Shown here in pieces: positions 1 to 7,104 of a stretch of DNA of 64,000 nt. The DNA is from Devosia sp. RR2S18 (GTDB taxonomy: Bacteria > Pseudomonadota > Alphaproteobacteria > Rhizobiales > Devosiaceae). Position 1 is the first letter of the stretch. Each line of letters opens with the position of its first letter. Below the pieces are notes generated by a model, which searched no databases, was not told the DNA's origin, and was given only the letters and a program-made list of their open reading frames with translations. Made by a program: the position numbers and the translations under genes. The stretch spans positions 2,876,001 to 2,940,000 of the forward strand of contig NZ_CP126539.1 of NCBI RefSeq assembly GCF_030177755.1, in the 5' to 3' direction.

Positions 1-198
1 ATCCATCCGTTGTCCGAGGCCGGGCGCAGTGCGGATGTAGATGTATCTTTTGTGAACTTTCGGCAGCCCGTATCATTAAGCTTCGAGCTTGTTTGGGAGC
101 CCGTGCACGGCTGGCAGATCGACCATATTACGGGGCGAGCGGGGGACGTGGAGTGGTGTACCCGCGATGTGATCTCCCTGACGCAGACCTCTCCCTAG
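1..198 (+). CDS. C-terminal end of an unknown protein (cut by left edge)
   Basis: The reading frame is open from the first base and ends at TAG 196-198, so this is the last 65 codons of a gene that starts outside the window. The visible part alternates beta-like hydrophobic stretches (SLSFELVW, GWQIDHITG) with polar residues, which resembles the end of small secreted or periplasmic hypothetical proteins. No catalytic motif is visible and no function is assigned. The start is unknown; a TTG at 10 is in frame but there is no reason to prefer it. Confidence 0.5.
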   Translation: MHPLSEAGRSADVDVSFVNFRQPVSLSFELVWEPVHGWQIDHITGRAGDVEWCTRDVISLTQTSP

Positions 199-255
199 TC
201 CGGCCCTTGCGGAACGGGTTTCCAGCGAAGCCCACCCTGCCCATAGGAGGACCCG

Positions 256-480
256 ATGACCCTAACCCGCAGCGACATCACAAATATTCTTGGCCCCGTG
301 GACAATCAGAAGGCAGCGGAACTGGCGGCGATCGATGCGACCCCGGCAGAACTCGCGCAAGCGTGGGCCTGGGTCAACAATGACGAGGCGCTGATCAATG
401 AAGGGCGTCCCCTGCCCAGCGGACGGGTGGCGCAACTCGTGGGAATACTCGAGCCGCCAGGGGACGAGGACGAACTCTAG
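256..480 (+). CDS. small conserved hypothetical protein
   Basis: This 74-residue acidic protein starts at an ATG preceded by a strong AGGAGG ribosome-binding site at 246-251. It has no signal peptide or membrane segment. The middle part (TPAELAQAWAWVNNDEALINEGRPLPSGRVAQLVGIL) reads like a helical domain. It has the size and composition of short alphaproteobacterial proteins of unknown function, and I do not recognise a named family. The good start signal and biased codon use support a real gene; its role is unknown. Confidence 0.65.
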   Translation: MTLTRSDITNILGPVDNQKAAELAAIDATPAELAQAWAWVNNDEALINEGRPLPSGRVAQLVGILEPPGDEDEL

Positions 481-510
481 GGCAGCTGTTCAAACGTGAT
501 CGCCGCGCAT

Positions 511-535
511 GGAACGCGGCGGCGCGGCTCCCGTT
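511..535 (+). promoter_or_regulatory. candidate EcfG (general stress sigma factor) promoter
   Basis: GGAAC at 511-515 and CGTT at 532-535 are separated by exactly 16 bases. This is the known consensus of promoters read by the alphaproteobacterial general-stress sigma factor EcfG (GGAAC-N16/17-CGTT). No gene starts directly downstream; a hairpin follows at 578-605. A match this short is expected by chance about once in a window of this size, so it is only a candidate. Confidence 0.35.
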
Positions 536-577
536 GCCTGCCTGCAGGTTCATCCCTGCGAAAGACCCTCCCAAGAA

Positions 578-612
578 GGCCCCAGCCGCGCCCCCGGTTG
601 GGGCCATTCTTG
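578..612 (+). terminator. terminator-like hairpin
   Basis: GGCCCCAGCCG (578-588) and CGGTTGGGGCC (595-605) form an 11-bp stem with one G-T pair and a 6-base loop, followed by the weakly T-rich ATTCTTGTAG. It could end the transcript of the 256-480 gene, or a short transcript from the EcfG-like site at 511. The T-run is imperfect. Confidence 0.45.
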
Positions 613-961
613 TAGCTAATGCCTACAGCCCCTTTGGCGAAGTCGCCCGGCCTCACGGGATGCCGCAGAATACCAAGTCGAGTCACCTCGCCACTCCGGC
701 TCGGAGGGCCGGGTCGAGAGCGATCGGCGGAGCCGATATTCTATCAATCCGTGATTTACCGGGTGCGGGAGGTGGCGAGCCTTCCCGTCCGAAACCGCTG
801 CGGCGGCCGACACGAACCTTGCGAGCCTCTGATTGCCAAATTCGCTCCATGCTGCAGCCCCAAGGAAGCGAGCTATGCCTGAACGCGTCTATGAGCCATG
901 ACCAATCCCACCCAGTCCTCCGTCCCCCCAAGCGTGGCAGGAGTTCGATGAGGCTGCGCGC
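613..961. other. intergenic stretch without a supported gene
   Basis: Open frames exist here on both strands, but none has a convincing start signal or a recognisable protein. A short ATG frame at 875 reads eight codons and stops at TGA 899-901; it is in the same frame as the 962-1126 gene. No repeat or RNA gene was recognised. Confidence 0.5.
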
Positions 962-1126
962 ATGAAGCCATCCAGCTACTACGACCGCATCGTCGACGTC
1001 ATGGAAGAACTGGTGAAGTTCACGCTGGTCAATCGCAGCATCGCGCCTTACCTGACCTCCCGCTATAGCGAGCGCAAAGCAGCCGAGCGCAAGCGGCAGG
1101 AACAGGCTGCAAGCAGCGACGTCTGA
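962..1126 (+). CDS. small hypothetical protein (54 aa)
   Basis: This frame encodes a 54-residue, charged, helix-prone peptide ([44 protein letters not shown]). ATG 962 has a GAGG-type ribosome-binding site at about 950-953, eight bases upstream. Reading the same frame upstream gives a protein-like stretch ([10 protein letters not shown]) back to a TGA at 899-901, with a further ATG at 875 behind a GGAAG. An older, longer gene may therefore have been interrupted. No family is recognised. Confidence 0.45.
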   Translation: MKPSSYYDRIVDVMEELVKFTLVNRSIAPYLTSRYSERKAAERKRQEQAASSDV

Positions 1127-1172
1127 AGTTCCTTGGCTTGCGAGGGCCGCCTGCGAGACCCATATTGGGGGC

Positions 1173-1910
1173 ATGGCTGAAAAAAGATCCAGTATCGACA
1201 AGCTGAACACGCGCGGGACTTCCGGAGCACAGATGCCGGCCAGCTCGTCCAGCGGGCAGATATCGAGCTTCGTTGAGCAAGTTGGCAAGCTTGCACGAAC
1301 GGGAACGAGCGAGGGCACCGGGAGGCTACTCTTTGCCCTTGATGCCACGATGAGCCGTCAGCCGACGTGGGATTTGGCGTGCGGCCTTCAGGCGCAAATG
1401 TTCACGTCGCTCCCGAAGGATGCAGCGCTTGAGGTGCAACTGCTTTACTTCCGCGGCTTCGGAGAATGCAGGGCGTCCAAGTGGGTCCGGAATACTGAGG
1501 CCTTGTCTCGCTTAATGTCCGGCATTGATTGCCGTGGCGGCCACACGCAGATCGGAAAGGTCTTCTCCCATGCACGGACAGAGCATGCCCGCAAGAAGAT
1601 CAACGCGATGGTATATGTGGGCGACGCTATCGAAGAGGATGTGGACACGCTCGCCGAAAAAGCCGGGCAATTGGGGTTACTTGGATGCCCTCTCTTCATC
1701 TTTCAGGAGGGGAACAACCCCGGCGTGGAAGCCGCCTTTCGGGAGTTCGCACGCCTAACCAAGGGCGCCTATGCCCGCTTCGACGAACGCGCACCAGATC
1801 AATTGGCGGAACTGCTGCGAGCCGTGGCTGCCTACGCCGCCGGCGGGCGTGATTTGCTGAAGCTGCAGCGATCGGGCACTGCGACGGCGTTGCTGCAGCA
1901 GCTCTCATAA
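1173..1910 (+). CDS. VWA-domain protein
   Basis: This is a 245-residue protein with a von Willebrand factor A-like fold. After a polar N-terminus, the strand LLFALD ends in a degenerate MIDAS motif (D57-A-T-M-S61). It is followed by a strand carrying a hydrophobic core (AALEVQLLYFRGFG) and later AMVYVGDAIE and CPLFIFQEG strands typical of the fold. Soluble: no signal peptide or membrane segment. VWA domains generally mediate metal-dependent protein contacts; the partner is unknown. Only four bases separate it from the J-domain membrane protein downstream, so the two are probably one operon and may act together in protein assembly or quality control (inference). Confidence 0.75.
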   Translation: MAEKRSSIDKLNTRGTSGAQMPASSSSGQISSFVEQVGKLARTGTSEGTGRLLFALDATMSRQPTWDLACGLQAQMFTSLPKDAALEVQLLYFRGFGECRASKWVRNTEALSRLMSGIDCRGGHTQIGKVFSHARTEHARKKINAMVYVGDAIEEDVDTLAEKAGQLGLLGCPLFIFQEGNNPGVEAAFREFARLTKGAYARFDERAPDQLAELLRAVAAYAAGGRDLLKLQRSGTATALLQQLS

Positions 1911-1914
1911 AGCA

Positions 1915-2628
1915 ATGGGATATGTACTTGGCATCGGCCTACTTCTCCTCATGGGGTTAGCCGCGTATCAATGGGTTGTCGGCATGCGTCCGCAGGCGCG
2001 GGGTCGCGTGCTCCGTTGGGGGCTGGGCGGCGTTGCCGTGGGTGCTGCAATCGGCTTGGCGCTGTTGCGCCGCTTCGACCTGGCGTTCTTTGCTGCCGTC
2101 GGTGCTTTTTCCATCATCGCCAAGGGGCGTATCGGCCCTTATCAGCTGGGCGGCGACAAGGTGAATGACGGCAACATCTCTAAAGTGCAGAGCCGCTACC
2201 TCGCGATGGAGCTCGACCATGATACGGGAGAAGTCAGCGGGCGAGTGCTGTCGGGCCAGTTTGGTGGCTGGGATCTAATGGATCTCGGCGAAGCGGAAAC
2301 GCGGGCCTTGATCGAGGAAATCCGACATGATCCCGATAGCCTGGCACTGCTCGAGAGCTGGCTTGACGCCAATCGGGCTGGATGGCGCGAGTATTTCGAG
2401 GAGGCGGCCGCGTCGCAGGAAACGACCGGAGCCGCGGCAGATCCCGAGGCCGAAGCTTATGAGGTGCTGGGGCTGGCTCCTGGGGCGAGTGCCGACGAGG
2501 TCCGCTCAGCTCATCGCGAGTTGATGAAGAAAGTTCATCCCGACCATGGCGGATCGAGTTTCCTCGCCTCGAAGATCAACGAGGCTCGCGATCTTTTGCT
2601 GGATAGGCTGAAGGGAAGCCAGCCGTGA
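1915..2628 (+). CDS. membrane-anchored J-domain (DnaJ-like) protein
   Basis: The 237-residue protein begins with two or three hydrophobic segments (about residues 3-25, 35-52 and 55-70), followed by a soluble linker. It ends with a J domain (about 178-233) that keeps the HPD tripeptide at H208-P209-D210, which stimulates Hsp70 ATPase. The layout, membrane anchor first and J domain last, is like TIM14/DjlA-type co-chaperones. The Hsp70 partner would be cytoplasmic DnaK (inference). The gene follows the VWA gene by four bases and is probably translated with it. Confidence 0.85.
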   Translation: MGYVLGIGLLLLMGLAAYQWVVGMRPQARGRVLRWGLGGVAVGAAIGLALLRRFDLAFFAAVGAFSIIAKGRIGPYQLGGDKVNDGNISKVQSRYLAMELDHDTGEVSGRVLSGQFGGWDLMDLGEAETRALIEEIRHDPDSLALLESWLDANRAGWREYFEEAAASQETTGAAADPEAEAYEVLGLAPGASADEVRSAHRELMKKVHPDHGGSSFLASKINEARDLLLDRLKGSQP

Positions 2629-2635
2629 GCCGAGA

Positions 2636-3010
2636 TCAGGCGCGGTGTTCAAACCCTTGGTCGAACTTGGAATGCTTGCGCGTCAACAGGGCAACGCCGA
2701 TCTCGGCAACTCCTAGGACCACATGGGGCACCCAGATCTGATCGGAAAATCCGAACAACCAGAATGGCGAGAGGATCAGGACCAACCCGGCCAGAATATC
2801 GGCGCCTAGATGCACAGCCATGGGCACGATCTTGACGACGCTCAATTCATACCGCGTGATAAGGCTGGTCATCAGGAGAACAATGCCGATGACAACTGGC
2901 ACCCAGAGTGCAGCCGAGTTGCCGACGCCAAACCCGAACGCAAACGGTACGACGATAAGGACGGCTGCCATCAGGTAATCGATGATGCCATGGACGCGGG
3001 TACTAATCAT
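2636..3010 (-). CDS. SPW-repeat type small membrane protein
   Basis: This 124-residue protein has four hydrophobic helices. Two similar halves (IIDYLMAAVLIVVPFAFGF...ALWVPVVIGIVLLMTSLI and VHLGADILAGLVLILSPFWLFGF...IWVPHVVLGVAEIGVALL) match the internal duplication and the S-P-W/F motif of SPW-repeat proteins. Their function is unknown. It lies tail-to-tail with the J-domain gene and begins the block of sensory and membrane genes. Confidence 0.75.
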   Translation of the reverse strand: MISTRVHGIIDYLMAAVLIVVPFAFGFGVGNSAALWVPVVIGIVLLMTSLITRYELSVVKIVPMAVHLGADILAGLVLILSPFWLFGFSDQIWVPHVVLGVAEIGVALLTRKHSKFDQGFEHRA

Positions 3011-3237
3011 AGGGACTTGCCTTCACGAGTTGATAGCTTCAGGAGCACTTGGAACGTGTTAGGGAAGGCAGTTTCGCTTCCTGCCGGACAGGCGAGGCCT
3101 CGATCCGCAGATGACGATTGACGATCACTTGCCCGCCCGCCGGGAATTCCTTTCCACCGCTATGCTCCCTTGCGGTGAAAACAAACGCGCGTGAGGGGTG
3201 TTGCAAGACCTAACGTAAGTTGGCGGGGGCCAGAAGG

Positions 3238-3612
3238 TCAGCCGAGCCTGTCGTGGATTTGCACTGCCGCTGCAGCGCTCTGGAGGAGAATGGTTGCAAC
3301 TGCTTGCTCAGCCTCCGAACTCTCCAGATCGACGCCCAAAAGCACGACCCCAGGGCCCAGAGCCTGCACCTGCTCAAAAGCGGCTTCGGGCAAGAGGCGG
3401 CTCAACGACAGCACCGAACTTGGCTGAGGCCAGTCGACGAATGGTCGGATAGCCCCGGCTTCTGCGGTGTAGAGGGTGTAGTTTTTGACGCCATGCTGCT
3501 GCAAAGCTTCGAGAGTGTCGACGAGGCCGGTGCCATCGGCAAAGGCACCCACCGCGATCCGCTTCCGCTCTCCCGCAAGCTCTTTGGCCCTGGTGTCAGT
3601 GAACCGTTTCAT
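3238..3612 (-). CDS. small hypothetical protein overlapping the Crp/Fnr gene
   Basis: The protein is 124 residues from ATG 3610-3612. That start was chosen because upstream residues read as low-quality sequence lying inside the preceding gene. The order of strands and helices (KRIAVGAFADGTGLVDTLEALQQHGV...YTLYTAEAG...GPGVVLLGVDL...) suggests a small alpha/beta domain with a glycine-rich turn, loosely like stress-protein domains; I do not recognise a family. Its start lies 17 bases inside the 3' end of the Crp/Fnr gene, so the two are very likely co-transcribed and translationally coupled. Confidence 0.6.
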   Translation of the reverse strand: MKRFTDTRAKELAGERKRIAVGAFADGTGLVDTLEALQQHGVKNYTLYTAEAGAIRPFVDWPQPSSVLSLSRLLPEAAFEQVQALGPGVVLLGVDLESSEAEQAVATILLQSAAAAVQIHDRLG

Positions 3613-4273
3613 CGCCGTCGGCCAGTTCACGGAGCCGCTCCAGATCACGCACGACGAAAGACCCGCGTGTTGGCAAATCAATCACCCCCATGGCACGGAG
3701 GCGGGTCATGTTCCGGCTCACCGTTTCGATAGTGAGACCCAGATAATCGGCGATATCTACCCGGCACATCGGCAGTGGCAGTACCTGACCTGCGGTGCCA
3801 CCCGGGTGTCGCATCGCCATTGTCATGAGGAAGGTTGCGATCCGCTCCATGGCGCTCTTGCGGCAGAGGAGGATCGATAGGTCCTGCATGGTGGCTACCT
3901 GACCGCCAGCCAGTTCCAGTAGCTTCTCGCCCAGTTCTGGCCGCTCCCGCATCGCCCGCAGCAGCGAACTTTTGGGGACAGCACGAACGCGTGTTGTGCC
4001 CAGCGCGTCGCAGTCGAAGCGGTAGGCTTCCCCGTGACCAAAGCCGACGATGTCCCCGGCAAATGCAAAAGAAACGATCTGCCGGCGGCCATCCGAAAAG
4101 ATCTTGTACGCCCGCAGGGCACCGCTCAGAACTTCATAGAAGCCGCTGGTTTCATCACCCTCGCGGAATAGCACCTCATGCGCATCAAGTACGCGAACGC
4201 CGCCATTGGAAGCCACGCCGCCCATCCAGGGCGTTTGAGTGTCGTGGGCGGATGCGATAGGTGAAAGCTGCAT
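3596..4273 (-). CDS. Crp/Fnr family transcription regulator, FixK-like
   Basis: The 225-residue protein has an N-terminal cyclic-nucleotide-type beta-barrel (about 25-140), a dimerisation helix, and a C-terminal winged helix (169-198). The recognition helix contains E183-T-V-S186-R187, the ExxSR pattern that lets FNR/FixK proteins read TTGAT half-sites. The cysteine cluster that holds the FNR [4Fe-4S] cluster is absent from the N-terminus, so it is FixK-like rather than an oxygen sensor itself (family knowledge). ATG 4273 has AAGGA eight bases upstream. It diverges from the response regulator gene at 4413 and lies near a FixL-like kinase and a matching DNA site at 6789. Confidence 0.85.
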   Translation of the reverse strand: MQLSPIASAHDTQTPWMGGVASNGGVRVLDAHEVLFREGDETSGFYEVLSGALRAYKIFSDGRRQIVSFAFAGDIVGFGHGEAYRFDCDALGTTRVRAVPKSSLLRAMRERPELGEKLLELAGGQVATMQDLSILLCRKSAMERIATFLMTMAMRHPGGTAGQVLPLPMCRVDIADYLGLTIETVSRNMTRLRAMGVIDLPTRGSFVVRDLERLRELADGDETVH

Positions 4274-4341
4274 GGTGCTGGTCCTTGATAGTCACCGACG
4301 TCTGTCGACGGAGACAATCAACCAAAGCCATGTAAGGGGCG

Positions 4342-4378
4342 TACGCCGCTGGCGTATCGAATTGTAACCGAGTGTAAC
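4342..4378. promoter_or_regulatory. candidate operator between the Crp/Fnr and response-regulator genes
   Basis: The divergent spacer holds an inverted repeat, TACGCC-GCT-GGCGTA (4342-4356). Next to it is a direct repeat of TGTAAC at 4363-4368 and 4373-4378, a 10-base period. Direct repeats one helical turn apart are the usual target of OmpR-family regulators, and the repeat ends about 35 bases before the response regulator start. It may be an autoregulatory site; this is inference from spacing only. Confidence 0.35.
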
Positions 4379-4412
4379 GGCGCTGACGGCCGTAGGCATG
4401 TCCGGAGGGCGA

Positions 4413-5156
4413 ATGAGCGAGGCGGCGCCTCACATCCTGGTGGTCGATGACGATGCGCAGGTGCGGCGCATGCTGCGTCGATGCTTCGAGGAGGAGAATT
4501 ACCGAGTCAGCGAGGCAGAGGATCAGGCTGGGGTCGATGCCGCGCTGGAGACGGGAATAGACCTCATCACGCTCGACCTTAATCTGGGCGGGATCGATGG
4601 TCTCTCTATAGCCCGTGCGGTCCGGCAGAGGTGGGATTTGCCCATCATCATGATCACTGGAAAAGGCGACATGATCGACCGCATTGTTGGGCTGGAGCTC
4701 GGCGCTGACGACTACATAGCCAAACCCTTCCACCTGCGCGAAGTACTCGCTCGGGTTCGCTCGGTGCTGCGCAGAAGTGGTGCTCGAACCGCGCCAATCC
4801 CAGCAGAGCCGACAGCAGGGGCCGCCGAGACGATCCGCTTCGACGAGTTTGCACTCGATCTCAGCCGACGCGCGTTGCAGCGGAATGGCGAAGAGCTGCG
4901 CATCACCACGGGCGAATTCGATCTCTTAGTGCTTTTCGCCAAGAACCCGCATCGCGTCCTGAGCCGCGACCAAATCATGGACCTGTTGAAGGGCCACGAC
5001 TGGTCACCGAACGACAGAAGCATCGACAACCAGATAGCGCGGCTCCGCAAGCTTATCGACAGCGACGGGGATCAACCGCGTCTGCTGAAAACAGTGCGTG
5101 GGGTCGGCTACACGTTCACTCCGCAGAGCCTCAGCAAGAGCAGCGTCACGGCCTGA
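4413..5156 (+). CDS. OmpR-family response regulator
   Basis: This 247-residue protein has a receiver domain (about 5-120) with acidic pocket D12-D13, phosphoacceptor D55, T82 and K104. A linker leads to an OmpR/PhoB winged helix (about 145-240) ending in the typical RGVGYTF strand. It is a DNA-binding output protein of a two-component system. ATG 4413 was preferred over the in-frame ATG at 4398 because GGAGGG lies between them, though the spacing is tight. It converges with, and overlaps by 11 bases, the FixL-like hybrid kinase, its most likely partner. Confidence 0.88.
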   Translation: MSEAAPHILVVDDDAQVRRMLRRCFEEENYRVSEAEDQAGVDAALETGIDLITLDLNLGGIDGLSIARAVRQRWDLPIIMITGKGDMIDRIVGLELGADDYIAKPFHLREVLARVRSVLRRSGARTAPIPAEPTAGAAETIRFDEFALDLSRRALQRNGEELRITTGEFDLLVLFAKNPHRVLSRDQIMDLLKGHDWSPNDRSIDNQIARLRKLIDSDGDQPRLLKTVRGVGYTFTPQSLSKSSVTA

Positions 5157-6693
5157 GCGCCTCGGCGATTGCTTCGGCCAGTTCGGCTTGCCGATAAGGC
5201 TTACGAAGCACCTTGAGCTGTTGGTCCGATTGGGGCTGCTCGCGGGCAAGTTCCTCGGCAAATCCTGAGGTGAGCAGGATTCTCACCTCGGGGTAAAGCT
5301 CCCGAACCTGCGCGCTCAACTCGTATCCGGACATGCCGCCGGGCATGACAAGGTCGGTAAACAGCAAGTCGACCTTGGCGCCGCTCGCTAGCACCGCCAA
5401 GGCTTCGCTGGCTGAGCTGGCGGCAAGCACCTCATAGCCAAGCTGGGTCAACCGCGCGAGCGTGAGCTTGCGAACCCGGTCGTCGTCTTCGACCGCCAGC
5501 ACAACCTGGCCGCTACCTTGGCGCGGCGCCTGGTCAGCTGTTGATGATGCGAGTTCGGCCGGTTCCAGATGCCGCGGCAAATAGATGCTGACAGTCGTGC
5601 CCCTGCCCGCCTCGCTATAGATGCTGCTGTGACCGCCCGACTGCTTGGCGAAGCCATAGATCATCGACAGGCCGAGCCCGGTACCGCGGCCCTGCGGTTT
5701 GGTGGTGAAAAATGGCTCGAACGCCCGGTCCCGGACTTCGGTGGGCATGCCCGTGCCGGTGTCGGAAACCGAGAGCCGCACATAGTCTCCTGGAGACAAC
5801 CCTTCGAGATCGTCCACCTCGCGCGCCTCCACAGTGGTGTTGGAGGTTTCAATGATCAGGCGGCCACCATCGGGCATAGCGTCGCGTGCATTGACCGCAA
5901 GGTTGACGATGGCGCTTTCGACTTGGGAGGCGTCGACCCGTGTCGACCAGAGGTTGGGCGCCAGCGCATTGGAGAGATAAATAGTCGCCCCGAGGGTTCG
6001 ATGCAGCATGTCGGTCAACCCCAACACGAAGCTGTTGAGGTTGACGACTTCCGGCTCCAGATGGGAGCGGCGAGCAAAAGCCAGCAATCGGCCCGTCAGC
6101 CGCGCGCCAAGATCAGCTGCCTCCAGAGCTTCGTTGGCAAGCTCCTGCTGCAGTGGTGTGGTGAGCTTGCCCTCCAGCATTTCCAAATTGCCGATGATGA
6201 CGGTCAGCAGATTGTTGAAATCATGAGCGATGCCGCCGGTCAGCTGCCCCAGTGCCTCCATCTTCTGGGCCTGGCGCAAAGCCATTTCGGTAGCCTTGTG
6301 CGCTGACAGATCATGGATGATGCCGGTGAAATGGGTGCGCCCATCCATTTCGAACTCGCTCACCGCCAGATGCATCGGGAACAGCGAGCCGTCCCGGCGC
6401 CGACCCGTCACCTCGCGCCCGATGCCGATGATGCGTTTGCGACCGGTACTGCGGTAGTTGCGGATATAGTCGTCGTGTTCTGAAAGGTATGGCTCCGGCA
6501 TAAGGAAGCGAACGTTTTGGCCGATGAACTCCTCCAGCTCATAGCCAAACAGGCGTGCCGCAGCAGGGTTGACGGTGGTGATGATTCCCGTCGCGTCGAT
6601 GGTGATAATAGCGTCGACCGCCGATTCCAGCATTGCCTGCAGCTTGCGGGCTTGGCCCAACAAACTGGGGTCATGATCGATCGCGCTTGCCAT
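5146..6693 (-). CDS. FixL-type heme-PAS hybrid histidine kinase
   Basis: This 515-residue soluble sensor kinase starts with a PAS domain (about 20-135). It closely follows the FixL oxygen sensor: the segment MPEPYLSEHDDY contains H73, in the place of the proximal heme histidine, and GIGR ends in R93 exactly 20 residues later, as for His200/Arg220 of Bradyrhizobium FixL. Then come a HisKA dimerisation helix with H157 (GGIAHDFNN), an HATPase domain with N box (VNARDA) and G boxes (DTGTGMP, GTGLGLS), and a C-terminal receiver with the TDLVMPGG phosphoacceptor site. It probably binds heme and senses O2 (inference). Classical FixL has no receiver. A FixK/FNR-type box lies about 100 bases upstream of the start. 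Confidence 0.9.
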   Translation of the reverse strand: MASAIDHDPSLLGQARKLQAMLESAVDAIITIDATGIITTVNPAAARLFGYELEEFIGQNVRFLMPEPYLSEHDDYIRNYRSTGRKRIIGIGREVTGRRRDGSLFPMHLAVSEFEMDGRTHFTGIIHDLSAHKATEMALRQAQKMEALGQLTGGIAHDFNNLLTVIIGNLEMLEGKLTTPLQQELANEALEAADLGARLTGRLLAFARRSHLEPEVVNLNSFVLGLTDMLHRTLGATIYLSNALAPNLWSTRVDASQVESAIVNLAVNARDAMPDGGRLIIETSNTTVEAREVDDLEGLSPGDYVRLSVSDTGTGMPTEVRDRAFEPFFTTKPQGRGTGLGLSMIYGFAKQSGGHSSIYSEAGRGTTVSIYLPRHLEPAELASSTADQAPRQGSGQVVLAVEDDDRVRKLTLARLTQLGYEVLAASSASEALAVLASGAKVDLLFTDLVMPGGMSGYELSAQVRELYPEVRILLTSGFAEELAREQPQSDQQLKVLRKPYRQAELAEAIAEALRP

Positions 6694-6788
6694 GCACTTC
6701 CTCCAGAGTTCGCTCGCGGGAAGTCCTAGCGGGATGGCAGTTTCAGCACAAACGAAATGCCCGAGAGGCCAGAAGCGGGGCGGAATGC

Positions 6789-6802
6789 TTGATCCAGGTC
6801 AA
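6789..6802 (-). promoter_or_regulatory. anaerobox (FixK/FNR binding site)
   Basis: TTGATCCAGGTCAA matches the TTGAT-N4-ATCAA consensus of FNR/FixK proteins with one mismatch. It is centred about 102 bases upstream of the hybrid kinase start codon, between that gene and the DUF3309 gene, a sensible place for an activator site at -41.5 with a leader of about 60 bases. The FixK-like regulator encoded at 3596-4273 carries the matching ExxSR recognition helix. Confidence 0.7.
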
Positions 6803-6852
6803 ACCTTTGAGTTGAACACTCCCAAAGATGGCCGCAAACCTTACCGGGTCGA

Positions 6853-7053
6853 TCACACCGCCATAGGCGGCGCCAAGACCCAGAACAGCAGAATGACCAG
6901 GAGCGCGGCCACAATGGCGCCTGCACTTGGATAATACCTGTACCGACCGCCGCGGGTGTAGGGCCAGCGGTCTTGCGTATGGCCCCACGCTGGCCAAGCC
7001 ACAATGGCTAAAATGATGAAGACCAGCAGCAACGCGAAAAGAAAGGCGCTCAT
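6853..7053 (-). CDS. DUF3309-like small membrane peptide
   Basis: This 66-residue peptide consists of two membrane segments (about 4-22 and 42-62) around a short W/Y/P/G/R-rich loop (WPAWGHTQDRWPYTRGGRYRYYPSAG). The arrangement, with an AWPxWxH-like motif and a GG-rich turn, matches the DUF3309 family of tiny membrane proteins of unknown function. It sits in the sensory block between the kinase and the antiporter on the same strand, but the spacer and the FixK box suggest separate promoters. Confidence 0.65.
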   Translation of the reverse strand: MSAFLFALLLVFIILAIVAWPAWGHTQDRWPYTRGGRYRYYPSAGAIVAALLVILLFWVLAPPMAV

Positions 7054-7104
7054 CGTAGTCGCTCCGTGTGTGTTCCAAGGTGTGTCAGCCGGTCAGGAGA
7101 CTGG

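Noticed and set aside
683..1348. 221-codon open frame on the minus strand
   Set aside because: Overlaps the start of the VWA gene and the 962-1126 gene on the other strand; no domain or start signal.
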